Source of the DNA: Amycolatopsis orientalis DSM 40040 = KCTC 9412
GTDB taxonomy: Bacteria > Actinomycetota > Actinomycetes > Mycobacteriales > Pseudonocardiaceae
DNA: 64,000 nt
NCBI RefSeq assembly: GCF_000478275.1
Contig: NZ_ASJB01000093.1
Coordinates: 1 to 64,000, forward strand
Reading direction: 5' to 3'
Positions 26,243 through 34,222 of this stretch are shown piece by piece (the first letter of the stretch is position 1; every line of letters starts with the position of its first letter). The notes under the pieces are model-generated. The model was not told where the DNA came from, did not search any database, and saw only the letters and a list, made by a program, of their open reading frames with translations. A program made the translations under genes and the position numbers.

Positions 26243-26872
26243 ATGACCGAACCGACCAAACCCGGCGAACCCGCGGGGCCCGCCGGGCCCGTGAGTGGGG
26301 AACCCGCGGCCTGGGGCGCGCCCCCGCCCGCCGATGCCCCCAAGAAGGCCTGGTCCGGCCGCAAGACCGCGGTCGCGGCCGGGGTGGCGGTGGTGATCGC
26401 GGCCGGTGGGGGTGCCGCGATCTGGGCCGGGACCGCCGCGAACGGCGCCGAACAGGCACAGGGCGGGATGATGGGCGGCCCTGGCGGCCGGATGGTCTTC
26501 GGCCCCGGCGGGGGTGTGCCGCGCGACGCGCTGCACGGGGACTTCGTCGTCTCCGACGGCAACGGCGGCTACCGCACCGAGCGGCTGCAGACCGGGGAGA
26601 TCACCGAGATCAGCGCGACTTCCGTCAGCCTGACCAGCAAGGACGGCTACAAGCAGGTCTACACGCTCGACGCGTCGACCCGGAAGACCGGTGATCCCAA
26701 GACCGGCGAGACGGTGACCGTGACCGCCACGGTCACCGGGACCACCGCGACGGCGACGAGCATCGGCAAGCCGGGCCAGAACCAGCGCGGCCAGAACGGC
26801 GGCCAGCCGGGCCAGGGCCAACCAGGGCAGGGTGGCCGGCCGGGTCAGGACGGGCCTCCGTCCGGCTACTGA
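26243..26872 (+). CDS. Membrane-anchored Gly/Pro-rich protein of unknown function
   Basis: 209 residues. Start at ATG 26243 is supported by a GGAGG-type site 7 bases upstream. The N-terminal ~45 residues are Pro/Gly-rich and cytoplasmic, followed by one membrane helix (KTAVAAGVAVVIAAGGGAAI). The outside part is ~90 residues with a small beta-like domain (TGEITEISATSVSLTSKDGYKQVYTL) resembling DUF5666, and ends in a Gly/Gln/Pro tail. It is divergent from the OmpR-type operon and may be under its control. Not identified further. Confidence 0.7.
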   Translation: MTEPTKPGEPAGPAGPVSGEPAAWGAPPPADAPKKAWSGRKTAVAAGVAVVIAAGGGAAIWAGTAANGAEQAQGGMMGGPGGRMVFGPGGGVPRDALHGDFVVSDGNGGYRTERLQTGEITEISATSVSLTSKDGYKQVYTLDASTRKTGDPKTGETVTVTATVTGTTATATSIGKPGQNQRGQNGGQPGQGQPGQGGRPGQDGPPSGY

Positions 26873-27939
26873 CGCAGGGCGGCACGCAACGCGGCGGCCG
26901 TCTCGGCGGGTTCCTGCCCGGAGGTGTCGAGGACGACGCGGCCTCCGCCGGACCGCCGCGTCCTGGCCGCCTCGGTGATCGCGCGGGCGGCCACCCGGTC
27001 CCGTACGCCGGGTGGCGCGCCGCGTAGCTCGTCACCGGCCAGCAGCGCGGATTCGCCCTCGGCCCGGCGCCGGACGCGTTCGGTGAGCGTCGTGTCGTCC
27101 GCGTCGAGATGGACGACGTCGACCTCGTCGAAGACCCGCCGGTGCTCCGGAAGGAATTCCCGGGTGACGACGAGCAGCCGCCTCGCCCCGGCTTCGCGGT
27201 AGCCGCGCCAGAGGGCCGCGAGGTTCGCCGCCTCCAAAGCAGGATCCGGACCGGGCGAGACGAACCCGAGTTGCGCGAGATCGACGTAGGCGACCGGTTC
27301 CCCCTGCTCCCAGAACTCCCGCAGCACGGTCCACGCGGCCGTCGACTTGCCGACCGCGGTCGGTCCGGTCACCACGGTCACCGGACCTGGCCGCGGTTCC
27401 ACGCCCTGGGGCGGCAGAACCGGTCCGTCCTCCACGACACAACGACGGAACAGGGCTTCCACGGTCTCCTCGGGCCGCTGCCCGGTCGTGTCCAGCTCTT
27501 CCCCGAAACCGGTGCGGTCGTAGGCGTCCGCCACCGCGAGGAGGTCCGGCAGCGCGGTCGCGGGCGAACCACGGCCGAGGAAACGGCTCCGGAGTTCGTC
27601 TCGGTCGCACGTCAGCCGGACGAGCGTGAGGTCGAAGTCGCGGCCCTCGAACTCCCGCTCGACGCCGTTCTCGGGGTCCACCACTCCGGACACGACGATC
27701 TGCCTGGTGCCCCGGTGGCGCAGGATTTCCAGCACCCGCAGGAGATTGGCCGCCTTGATCGCGTGCGAGGCCTCGCCCCCGCCGGGTGGCGGGCCGATGA
27801 GGCCGAGCTGATCGATGTCGACGTAGGCGACGTTGCCGCCCGCTTCCACGGCGCGGGTGTACAAACCCCAAGCGGTGGTCGATTTCCCCGCCCCCGGTGC
27901 CCCCGTCGTCCAGAGCACGGGCGTCTTCGTGTTTCCCAT
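26866..27939 (-). CDS. Tandem P-loop kinase/NTPase (internally duplicated)
   Basis: 357 residues made of two similar halves. Each has a P-loop, GAPGAGKST (13-21) and GPTAVGKST (192-200), followed about 15 residues on by AYVDIDQLGLIGP or AYVDLAQLGFVSPG. Each then has a segment predicting a second nucleotide-fold strand (RQIVVSGVV, RRLLVVTRE). The fold resembles adenylate/APS/gluconate-kinase-type small kinases. Substrate unknown. It overlaps the preceding + strand gene tail to tail by seven bases. Confidence 0.75.
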   Translation of the reverse strand: MGNTKTPVLWTTGAPGAGKSTTAWGLYTRAVEAGGNVAYVDIDQLGLIGPPPGGGEASHAIKAANLLRVLEILRHRGTRQIVVSGVVDPENGVEREFEGRDFDLTLVRLTCDRDELRSRFLGRGSPATALPDLLAVADAYDRTGFGEELDTTGQRPEETVEALFRRCVVEDGPVLPPQGVEPRPGPVTVVTGPTAVGKSTAAWTVLREFWEQGEPVAYVDLAQLGFVSPGPDPALEAANLAALWRGYREAGARRLLVVTREFLPEHRRVFDEVDVVHLDADDTTLTERVRRRAEGESALLAGDELRGAPPGVRDRVAARAITEAARTRRSGGGRVVLDTSGQEPAETAAALRAALRQ

Positions 27940-27992
27940 CGCTTTGGATCTTAGGAACCCGTGTCCACCGGATTTAGGGCAGAGTTGGGCGG

Positions 27993-29168
27993 GTGCGGGA
28001 CATCAGTGGTTCGCTGGCGAGACAGGCGTGGGCGGTCGCGGCCGTCTGCCTGGTCTGCGACGCGGGGCTGTATCTCATCGCCGGGCCGCCGCTCCGCCTC
28101 GGCTGGCAGTCGTGGGTGGTCCTGCTCGGCGGGATCCTCGCCAACGCCGCGCTCGCCGGGCCGTCACGGTATTCCGGCTGGGTTTCGGCCGCGCACGCCG
28201 TGCTGCTCATCGCCGCACCGCTCCTGCTGTTCCCCTACGACCACTACCTGCAGGCCACCAACGCGGGCGTCCTGATCGCGGGATACCGCGCGGGCGCGTG
28301 GCTCTCGGCCAAACCCGCGCTGGCCGCGCTCGGCGCCATGCTCGCCGGGCTCTTCGCCTGCAACCTGATCCCGGTCGACCGGGGCGACCGGGACTGGCGG
28401 CTGCTGATCATCGACGTCGGCGTGAGCGGGCTGCTGCCGTGGATGGTCGGCCGCTACACGACCGCGCGGCGCGCGTACATCGCCGATCTCCAGCGGGCGG
28501 AGGAACAGCGGCGGCAGCACGAAGCCGAGGCGGTACGGCGTGCCGTCACCGAGGAACGCACGACGATCGCCCGCGACCTGCACGACGTGATCTCCCACCA
28601 CGTCAGCGCGATCGGCGTGCACGCCGGTGCCGCGCGGCTCGGCCTGCCGGACGGCGAACCCGCCGTGCGCCGTTCGCTCTCCGCCGTCGAATCGTCGAGC
28701 CGGGCCGCGATGGCGGATCTCCGGCGGCTGCTGGATCTGTTGCACGGCAAGGAGAACGGGGACGCGCAGCGGCAGCCGGGGTTGGACAACCTCGACGAGC
28801 TGCTCGACAACCTCCGTACCGCCGGGCTGCCCGCGCGGCTGACCAGTCACGGCGGGCCACGGGAACTGCCGGGCTCGGTGAACGTCGCGCTGTACCGCAT
28901 CGCGCAGGAGGCGCTGACGAACGCGCTCCGGCACGGCTCCGGCGGAACCGTGGAGATCGACCTCGCCTACCGGCAGACGGAAGTCGTCCTCGCCGTCACG
29001 AACGAGATCGGCGGCCCGGGCCGGAGTTCGCCCGCCGAGTCGACGAAACGCGGTCTCGCCGGGATCAGGCAGCGGGTCGCGTTGTTCGGCGGGCAGGCGG
29101 AATGCGGACCGCTCGACGACGGGCGGCGTTGGCGGGTTCGAGTAGGTTTTCCCTTGGAGGCGCAGTGA
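27993..29168 (+). CDS. NarL-type sensor histidine kinase
   Basis: 391 residues with four to five hydrophobic N-terminal segments (to ~residue 150). The dimerisation/phospho-acceptor HisKA_3 site is TTIARDLHDVISHHVSAIG, and the C-terminal HATPase has LTNALRHGSGG. GTG start at 27993. It overlaps the response regulator as GTGA, forming a two-gene operon. A membrane-intrinsic sensor of the DesK/LiaS type; signal unknown. Confidence 0.92.
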   Translation: MRDISGSLARQAWAVAAVCLVCDAGLYLIAGPPLRLGWQSWVVLLGGILANAALAGPSRYSGWVSAAHAVLLIAAPLLLFPYDHYLQATNAGVLIAGYRAGAWLSAKPALAALGAMLAGLFACNLIPVDRGDRDWRLLIIDVGVSGLLPWMVGRYTTARRAYIADLQRAEEQRRQHEAEAVRRAVTEERTTIARDLHDVISHHVSAIGVHAGAARLGLPDGEPAVRRSLSAVESSSRAAMADLRRLLDLLHGKENGDAQRQPGLDNLDELLDNLRTAGLPARLTSHGGPRELPGSVNVALYRIAQEALTNALRHGSGGTVEIDLAYRQTEVVLAVTNEIGGPGRSSPAESTKRGLAGIRQRVALFGGQAECGPLDDGRRWRVRVGFPLEAQ

Positions 29169-29821
29169 TCCGGGTTCTGCTGGCGGACGACCACGCGATG
29201 TTCCGGTCCGGGATGCGCGCGGTACTGGACACCCAGGCGGATTTCACCTGCGTCGGCGAGGCGGCGGACGGGCGCGAGGCCGTCGCGCAGGCGGCCGCGC
29301 TGCGCCCGGACGTCGCGGTGCTCGACGTCCGGATGCCCAAATTGGACGGTCTGGCCGCGACCGAGGCGATCATGTCCGCGCCGGGGAACGACACCCGCGT
29401 CCTCGTGCTGACGACCTACGACTCCGACGAGTACGTCTACCGCGCGCTGCGGGCCGGGGCGAGCGGGTTCCTGTTGAAGAGCCTCGCGCCCGAAGAACTC
29501 GTCTCCGCCATGCGGGTGGCCGCGCGCGGCGACGCGCTGATCGATCCGACGGTGACCCGGCGGCTGGTTTCGACCTTCGCCACCAGCATCGAACCCGCGG
29601 CCGCCGAACCGGCGGAACTGGAACGGCTCACCTCACGCGAACGCGAGGTCCTGATGCTGGTCGCCGACGCCTCCAGCAACGCGGAGATCGCCGCGCATCT
29701 GCACGTGGGCGAGGAGACGGTGAAGACCCACGTTTCCCGGATCCTGGCGAAGCTCGGCCTGCGGGACAGGGTGCACGCCGTCGTCTACGCCTACCGGAAC
29801 GGTCTGGTCGGCGGCCGGTGA
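29165..29821 (+). CDS. NarL/LuxR-family response regulator
   Basis: 218 residues from GTG 29165, which overlaps the stop of the kinase gene. Receiver domain: LLADDHAMFRSG, phospho-acceptor Asp in VLDVRMPKLDG, Lys in FLLKSL. The LuxR-type HTH is LTSREREVLMLVADASSNAEI followed by VKTHVSRILAKLGL. Partner of the preceding HisKA_3 kinase. Confidence 0.94.
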   Translation: MIRVLLADDHAMFRSGMRAVLDTQADFTCVGEAADGREAVAQAAALRPDVAVLDVRMPKLDGLAATEAIMSAPGNDTRVLVLTTYDSDEYVYRALRAGASGFLLKSLAPEELVSAMRVAARGDALIDPTVTRRLVSTFATSIEPAAAEPAELERLTSREREVLMLVADASSNAEIAAHLHVGEETVKTHVSRILAKLGLRDRVHAVVYAYRNGLVGGR

Positions 29822-29888
29822 TCGGTTCGCCGCCCGAGGCTCGCGGTGCCAGAATCGGCGGTGTACACGTCGAGGCGGGGAGCTGCGG

Positions 29889-30101
29889 ATGAAACGCTGG
29901 GTCACGCTCACGATCGGACTGGTCTTCCTGCTGGTGGGCGGGGTTTGGGTGCTCCAGGGCGCCGGCGTGCTGACCGGCAGCTTCATGACCGGGCAGAAAC
30001 TGTGGTTCCTGATCGGGCTCGTCGCGTTCCTGGTCGGGGTGGTGCTGGTGGCGGCCACCGCCCGCCGCACCCGGCGGGCGCCCTCGGACGACCGCTCGTA
30101 G
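29889..30101 (+). CDS. Small two-helix membrane protein
   Basis: 70 residues with two hydrophobic stretches (about 6-24 LTIGLVFLLVGGVWVLQGAG and 37-56 LWFLIGLVAFLVGVVLVAAT) and a basic tail. Start ATG 29889 is preceded by a GGAGC-type site. Actinobacteria have many such small membrane proteins of unknown function. It follows the two-component pair by 67 bases and may share its transcript. Confidence 0.7.
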   Translation: MKRWVTLTIGLVFLLVGGVWVLQGAGVLTGSFMTGQKLWFLIGLVAFLVGVVLVAATARRTRRAPSDDRS

Positions 30102-30130
30102 GCGACGGCGCCGGGCTGCGCGAGGTGTCT

Positions 30131-30174
30131 CGAAGGGGCCCTTTGAGACGTTCAGCGTCTCAAAGGGGGCCTTC
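30131..30174. terminator. Palindrome, family C
   Basis: GAAGGGGCCCTTTGAGACG and its near-complement (CGTCTCAAAGGGGGCCTTC) form a ~19-bp stem, 30 bases after the stop of the + strand small membrane gene and before the convergent reductase gene. Probable terminator. Confidence 0.7.
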
Positions 30175-30203
30175 AGGACGCTGCCGCGAGGAGCGGGCCG
30201 GGG

Positions 30204-30313
30204 TGGTCGTGAGTGGTATGTCAGCCGCGAGAGGGTCGCGAGCGCCAAGCTTGAGACGCTGAGCGTCCCAGGCGAGGCGCAGGAGACATCCGCGCTCCTC
30301 ATCACTCACGACC
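30204..30313. repeat. Long degenerate family A element
   Basis: Outer arms GGTCGTGAGTG and CACTCACGACC match the family A palindromes, but the interior (~85 bases) is only partly self-complementary and includes GAGACGCTGAGCGTC. It could be a family A element carrying an insertion, or a larger relative. No gene is visible in 30102-30348 apart from these elements. Confidence 0.55.
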
Positions 30314-30348
30314 CACGCACTCTGCGGCCGATTACGGGGCAGGCTGAC

Positions 30349-30792
30349 TCAGCGGAGCTTGAAGATCGGGTAGCCGGGCGCGATCTCCAGCAGCTTTTCG
30401 TCGGACGCCTTCGCGTCGACACCGTCGAAGAACACGCCGACCTCGAACTTCCAGCGCTTGAGGTAGGCGCGCAGGATCTCGGGCTTCTCCTCGTCGGCGA
30501 GTTCGGTGTAGGTGAACGTCTCGGTGCGGCGTCCGACGGTGAGCTGCCCTTCTTCCGCCACGCGCAGGTTCCGCACCCACTGCGTGACGCCGCGCGGAGC
30601 GACCAGGTAGCGCTCGCCGTCCAGCTTCAGCAGGTTGACCGGGACCGAGCGGAGTTCGCCGCTCTTGCGGCCGCGGACCGAGAGGACCCGGCTGCCCAGG
30701 ACGCTGACGCCGAGCTTCGTCAGCTTGAGCACGAACTCGTTGAACACGGTCGTCGACTTGGCGGGCTTGATGTAGCGGGCTGCGGTGTTCAT
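30349..30792 (-). CDS. Deazaflavin (F420)-dependent nitroreductase-family protein
   Basis: 147 residues resembling the Ddn/FDOR split-barrel family. Evidence is the LSVRGRKSGELRSVPV segment (cofactor-phosphate-type RKSG motif), YLVAPRGVTQWVRNLR, and a C-terminal barrel strand. Enzymes of this family use F420 to reduce nitro compounds, quinones or enones. ATG 30792 has AGGAG upstream. Divergent from a TetR gene across a palindrome-rich interval, so probably repressed by that regulator. Confidence 0.85.
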   Translation of the reverse strand: MNTAARYIKPAKSTTVFNEFVLKLTKLGVSVLGSRVLSVRGRKSGELRSVPVNLLKLDGERYLVAPRGVTQWVRNLRVAEEGQLTVGRRTETFTYTELADEEKPEILRAYLKRWKFEVGVFFDGVDAKASDEKLLEIAPGYPIFKLR

Positions 30793-30813
30793 CTCGGCTC
30801 CTGAGGCTTCGGG

Positions 30814-30841
30814 AGAGCACTGCTCTCTGTTAAGAGCAGTG
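30814..30841. promoter_or_regulatory. Operator candidate 1 (TetR)
   Basis: AGAGCACTGCTCT (30814-30826) is a 13-bp palindrome immediately followed by a second half-site AGAGCAGTG (30833-30841), so GCTCT-N6-AGAGC is also formed. It lies 22 bases upstream of the reductase ATG. The exact reverse complement of the 13-mer is repeated at 30867-30879. Confidence 0.75.
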
Positions 30842-30867
30842 AACACCAGTGCATCGCACCGTGTCAA
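30838..30867 (-). promoter_or_regulatory. Candidate promoter of the reductase gene
   Basis: On the minus strand TTGACA (30867-30862) lies 18 bases from TTCACT (30843-30838). The -35 box abuts the 13-bp operator and the -10 box overlaps the other operator, as expected for simple repression. Only the -35 is a strong match. Confidence 0.5.
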
Positions 30868-30879
30868 GAGCAGTGCTCT
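30867..30879. promoter_or_regulatory. Operator candidate 2 (TetR)
   Basis: AGAGCAGTGCTCT is a perfect 13-bp palindrome, the reverse complement of the 30814 copy and 53 bases (about five helical turns) from it. It touches the candidate -35 of the reductase gene. A related GCTCT-N6-AGAGC pair lies at 30894-30909, directly before the TetR start codon. Confidence 0.75.
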
Positions 30880-30909
30880 CATTTAAGCGCGATGCTCTAC
30901 TATGAGAGC

Positions 30910-31599
30910 GTGCCTGCCACCCAGACCGCACGTGAACGCGCCCGTGCCGAGCTCACCCGTGAGATCAAGGACGAAGCCCGCCGCCAGCTCGCCGAAGTCG
31001 GCGCGCTCGGCCTGTCACTCCGCGCCGTCGCGCGCGAACTCGGCATGGTCTCTTCGGCGCTCTACCGGTACTTCTCCAGCCGGGAGCAGCTGCTGACCGC
31101 CCTGATCGTCGACGCCTACAACGCCGTCGGTGAAGCCGCGGAGGCCGCCGACGACCCCGAGAAGCCCTCGCTGGAACGGTGGACGTCGATCTGGCACGCG
31201 GTCCGCGACTGGGCGAAGGCGCACCCGCACGAGTACGCGCTGATCTACGGTTCCCCGATCCCCGGCTACCAGGCCCCGCAGGACACCGTCGCGCCGGCAG
31301 GCCGGGTGGCGTTCGCCCTCGTCGCGGTCCTGCGCGACGCGAATCTGCGTGTCGAGACCGAGGTCGGCGAGATGCCCGTCGAGCTACTGCACCAGCTCGA
31401 CGCCGTCACAGAGATCCTCAGCATCAACCTGGGCCCGGAGACGACCTCCCGGCTGATCATGGCCTGGACCCAGCTGTTCGGGATGATCAACTTCGAGCTG
31501 TTCGGCCAGTACGTCGGCTCCGTCGACCCTTCGGACGCCTTCTTCGCGCACGGGATCCGTCAGATGGCCGAGTTCACCGGGATCAGGATGACCGGCTGA
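30910..31599 (+). CDS. TetR-family regulator with C-terminal WHG-type domain
   Basis: 229 residues from GTG 30910 (VPATQTARERARAEL). The HTH is LGLSLRAVARELGMVSSALYRYFSSREQLL. The C-terminal ligand domain has the WHAVRDWAKAHPHEYALIYGSPIPGY signature shared by many actinobacterial TetR proteins. Divergent from the deazaflavin-type reductase with three inverted repeats between them, so autorepression plus control of the reductase is the simplest model. Its 3' end overlaps the convergent second TetR gene by 17 bases. Confidence 0.9.
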   Translation: MPATQTARERARAELTREIKDEARRQLAEVGALGLSLRAVARELGMVSSALYRYFSSREQLLTALIVDAYNAVGEAAEAADDPEKPSLERWTSIWHAVRDWAKAHPHEYALIYGSPIPGYQAPQDTVAPAGRVAFALVAVLRDANLRVETEVGEMPVELLHQLDAVTEILSINLGPETTSRLIMAWTQLFGMINFELFGQYVGSVDPSDAFFAHGIRQMAEFTGIRMTG

Positions 31600-32203
31600 G
31601 CGCGGTCCACGACCGCATCAGCAGCTGGACGGCGTCCACCACGTCCTCGTCGCCGGTCCCCTCGGGACTGAGGAAGCGCTGCAGCAGGAGACCGTCCTCG
31701 AGCGCGTGCAGGATCAGCGCGAGGAAGGCCGGGGCGGCGGGCGGTTCCGCGCCGCGGGCGGCGAGTTCGGTCTTGACCGAGGTCTCCAGCAGTGCCCTTG
31801 TCGACTTCTCGCCTTCGCCGACGAGCGGACGCGCTTCGGGATTGCGCAGGGCGTAAAGGGCCAGCTCGGTGCGCAGGATCAGCCAGCCTTCGAGATGTTC
31901 GGCGCGTTCGACGTTCCACGCGCGCAGCCGGTCCATCATCTCGGCGAACGAGCCGACGCCCTCAGCCAGCGCGGCCACCTCCTCGGCCTCACGCCGGGTC
32001 CGGCGGCGCAGCAGTTCGACGACCAGCTCGTGCTTGCCGTCGAAGTTGCCGTAGAAGGCACCGCGTGTGAACCCGGCCCGTTCCGCGATCTGCTCGACCG
32101 ACGTGCCGTTGACCCCGCGTTCGGCGAACAGCTCCGCGGCCGCCGCGATCAGGCGCTGCCTGGTCTGCTCGCGGCTTTCCTCCCGCGTCAAGCGCTTCGC
32201 CAT
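31583..32203 (-). CDS. TetR-family regulator
   Basis: 206 residues from ATG 32203. The N-terminal HTH is TSVEQIAERAGFTRGAFYGNFDGKHEL, a very typical TetR motif. The C-terminal helical ligand domain is of the TetR_C family with no recognisable ligand signature. No clear palindromic operator is visible in the short stretch to the next gene. Upstream lies a small membrane protein on the same strand. Confidence 0.9.
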   Translation of the reverse strand: MAKRLTREESREQTRQRLIAAAAELFAERGVNGTSVEQIAERAGFTRGAFYGNFDGKHELVVELLRRRTRREAEEVAALAEGVGSFAEMMDRLRAWNVERAEHLEGWLILRTELALYALRNPEARPLVGEGEKSTRALLETSVKTELAARGAEPPAAPAFLALILHALEDGLLLQRFLSPEGTGDEDVVDAVQLLMRSWTALSRSS

Positions 32204-32239
32204 CACAGGGCGATCTTAGAACCGGGCGGGAAAACGTCC

Positions 32240-32434
32240 TCAGAGGTTGCGGCTGGTCTTCCGGCCGGTCAGCCACACCCCGCCCGCGAGGACGGCGGAG
32301 GCGACCACGACGGCCAAGACGGCGAGCGGCCACAGCGCCTGGCTCGCGAAGAAGGCGGCGACGGCGCCGAAGAGCACGGCGACGAGAAGCAACGGGGTGG
32401 TCCGGACGGTCGCGGCGGCGGGGACGGTGGTCAT
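32240..32434 (-). CDS. Small two-helix membrane protein
   Basis: 64 residues with hydrophobic segments at about 13-30 (TPLLLVAVLFGAVAAFFAS) and 34-53, and a basic tail. ATG 32434 has a GGGAGG-type site upstream. 36 bases before the second TetR gene, so it may be co-transcribed. Function unknown. Confidence 0.65.
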   Translation of the reverse strand: MTTVPAAATVRTTPLLLVAVLFGAVAAFFASQALWPLAVLAVVVASAVLAGGVWLTGRKTSRNL

Positions 32435-32604
32435 GGGAGGTTTCCCTTCGGGCGTGGTGCGCGGAACACTCGGTTTTCGCGGAGGAGACCGCGCCGGCTC
32501 GGTGGCCTTACGCCGAGTGGGGCACGGATCACCCTTCCGGGCGAGATACCCACGTGGCGGCTAACGTCACGCCGGGGACGACATCGAGGGAAAGGCGGCT
32601 CGCG

Positions 32605-34125
32605 GTGGAGAAGTGGGCGGAGCAGGTCGGCAGGATCCGGGTCATCGGAACCGGGGTGATGGGCCGCGGCATCGTCCAGCTCGCCGTGACGGCAGGGCTA
32701 GAAGTCGAGCTCGCCGACGCCCAGCCCGAAGCCGTCGAAAAGGCCATCGACCACGTCGGCGCGATGCTCGGCAAACTCGCCTCGAAGGGCAAGATCACCG
32801 AGGACGCCGCCGCGTCCGCGAAGGAGCGGCTGATCGCGGTCGCCGATCCGCTGGCCCCCGCCGACGGCGTCGACCTCGTCGTCGAAGCGGTCCGCGAGGA
32901 TCTGGAGATCAAACGCGCGCTGTTCGCCGGGCTGGAACGCGTCTGCGGCCCGGGCACCGTGTTCGCCACCAACACCAGTTCGCTTTCGGTCACCGAGATC
33001 GCCGCCGCGCTGACCGATCCCGGCAGGCTGCTCGGGCTCCACTTCTTCAACCCGGTCCCGCTGATGCGGCTGGTCGAGATCGTGCCCGGCGCCCGGACCG
33101 CCGCGTGGCTGCCGCCCGCGATGACCGAACTCGTCCGCGGCTGGGGGCACGAACCCGTCCTCGCCCGCGACGCCCCCGGTTTCCTCGTCAACCACGCCGG
33201 CCGCGGACTGGGCACCGAGGCGCTGCAGATCCTCGCCGAAGGAATCGCGAGCCCGGCCGAAGTCGACCGCGTCGCGCGGGACGTGCTCGGCCTGAAACTC
33301 GGCCCGTTCGAACTGCTCGACCTCACCGGCCTCGACGTCTCGCACGCGGTGCTGGAAAGCATCTGGAGCGGCTTCCACGGCGAGCCGAGGCTGCGGCCGT
33401 CGTGGCTGACGCGCCCCCGCGTCGCCGCCGGGCTGTTCGGGCGCAAGAACGGCGAGGGCTTCTACCGCTACGTCGACGGCGCGCAGGAGACCGAGCCGGA
33501 GCCGGTGGCGCCGGAAGCGCCCACGACGCCGGTGTGGGTCGAGGACGAACGCCTCGGCACGCTCCTGTCGTCGGCGGGGATCCAGGTCGTGCACACGGCC
33601 TACCCGGACACCGTCCTGATCGTCAGCCCGATCGGTTCGTCCACTGTGGACGCCGCGTTGGCCGCGGGTCTTCCGGCGGAGCGGGTCGTCGGGGTCGATC
33701 CTTTGGGCGGTTACGGGAAACGGCTGACACTGTCCGTCCACCCCGCCCTCGACCCGGCCGCCGGCCGCACCGCCTGGGGCGCGCTCGCCGCGACCGGGCT
33801 GCCGGTGACCGTCGTCCGTGACGGCCCCGCGCCGATCGCGCAGCGGCTGCTGGCGTCGATCGTCAACACCGCCTGCTTCATCGCCGGACAACGGCTCGCG
33901 ACGCCGGAGGACATCGACACCGCCGTCCGGCTCGGCCTCGGCTACCCGCGCGGGCCGCTGGCCTGGGGCCAGGAGGCGGGCGCGGAACTCATCCTGCGGG
34001 TCCTGCGCGGACTCGTCGCGAGCACCGGCGACCAGCGCTACCGGCCGAGCGGCTGGCTCACCGAACGCGTCGCGCTCGGCCTTCCGCTCACCTCGGCGGG
34101 CACCTCCCCGGCCGACCTGCTCTGA
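32605..34125 (+). CDS. 3-hydroxyacyl-CoA dehydrogenase
   Basis: 506 residues. GTG 32605 is chosen because it precedes the Rossmann fold directly and has a purine-rich site (GAGGGAAAGG) upstream. NAD-binding loop: RVIGTGVMGRGIVQLA. The catalytic region has TNTSSLSVTEIAAAL and GLHFFNPVPLMRLVEI with the catalytic His. The C-terminal domain includes GRKNGEGFYRY, followed by a second helical region with LGYPRGPLAWGQEAG. This long two-domain form is the PaaH type found in phenylacetate/fatty acid catabolism. Substrate chain length cannot be told. Confidence 0.9.
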   Translation: MEKWAEQVGRIRVIGTGVMGRGIVQLAVTAGLEVELADAQPEAVEKAIDHVGAMLGKLASKGKITEDAAASAKERLIAVADPLAPADGVDLVVEAVREDLEIKRALFAGLERVCGPGTVFATNTSSLSVTEIAAALTDPGRLLGLHFFNPVPLMRLVEIVPGARTAAWLPPAMTELVRGWGHEPVLARDAPGFLVNHAGRGLGTEALQILAEGIASPAEVDRVARDVLGLKLGPFELLDLTGLDVSHAVLESIWSGFHGEPRLRPSWLTRPRVAAGLFGRKNGEGFYRYVDGAQETEPEPVAPEAPTTPVWVEDERLGTLLSSAGIQVVHTAYPDTVLIVSPIGSSTVDAALAAGLPAERVVGVDPLGGYGKRLTLSVHPALDPAAGRTAWGALAATGLPVTVVRDGPAPIAQRLLASIVNTACFIAGQRLATPEDIDTAVRLGLGYPRGPLAWGQEAGAELILRVLRGLVASTGDQRYRPSGWLTERVALGLPLTSAGTSPADLL

Positions 34126-34164
34126 CCCCTCGCCCTCCGGCCCGCCCGCGTTTCGTAATAAGGG

Positions 34165-34209
34165 CGAAGGCCCCCTTCCCCGGGCTGAGCCGGGGGAAGA
34201 GGGCCTTCG
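34165..34209. terminator. Palindrome, family C
   Basis: CGAAGGCCCCCTTCCCCGGG with its complement around the same CTGAG centre seen at 3-57; about 22-bp arms with one mismatch. It lies between convergent hydroxyacyl-CoA dehydrogenase and exoprotein genes. Probable bidirectional terminator. Confidence 0.75.
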
Positions 34210-34222
34210 GGTAGGTGCCCGG

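Noticed and set aside
30204..30313. Possible small regulatory RNA in the reductase/small-membrane gap
   Set aside because: Structure can be explained as a degenerate member of the palindrome family; no promoter evident.
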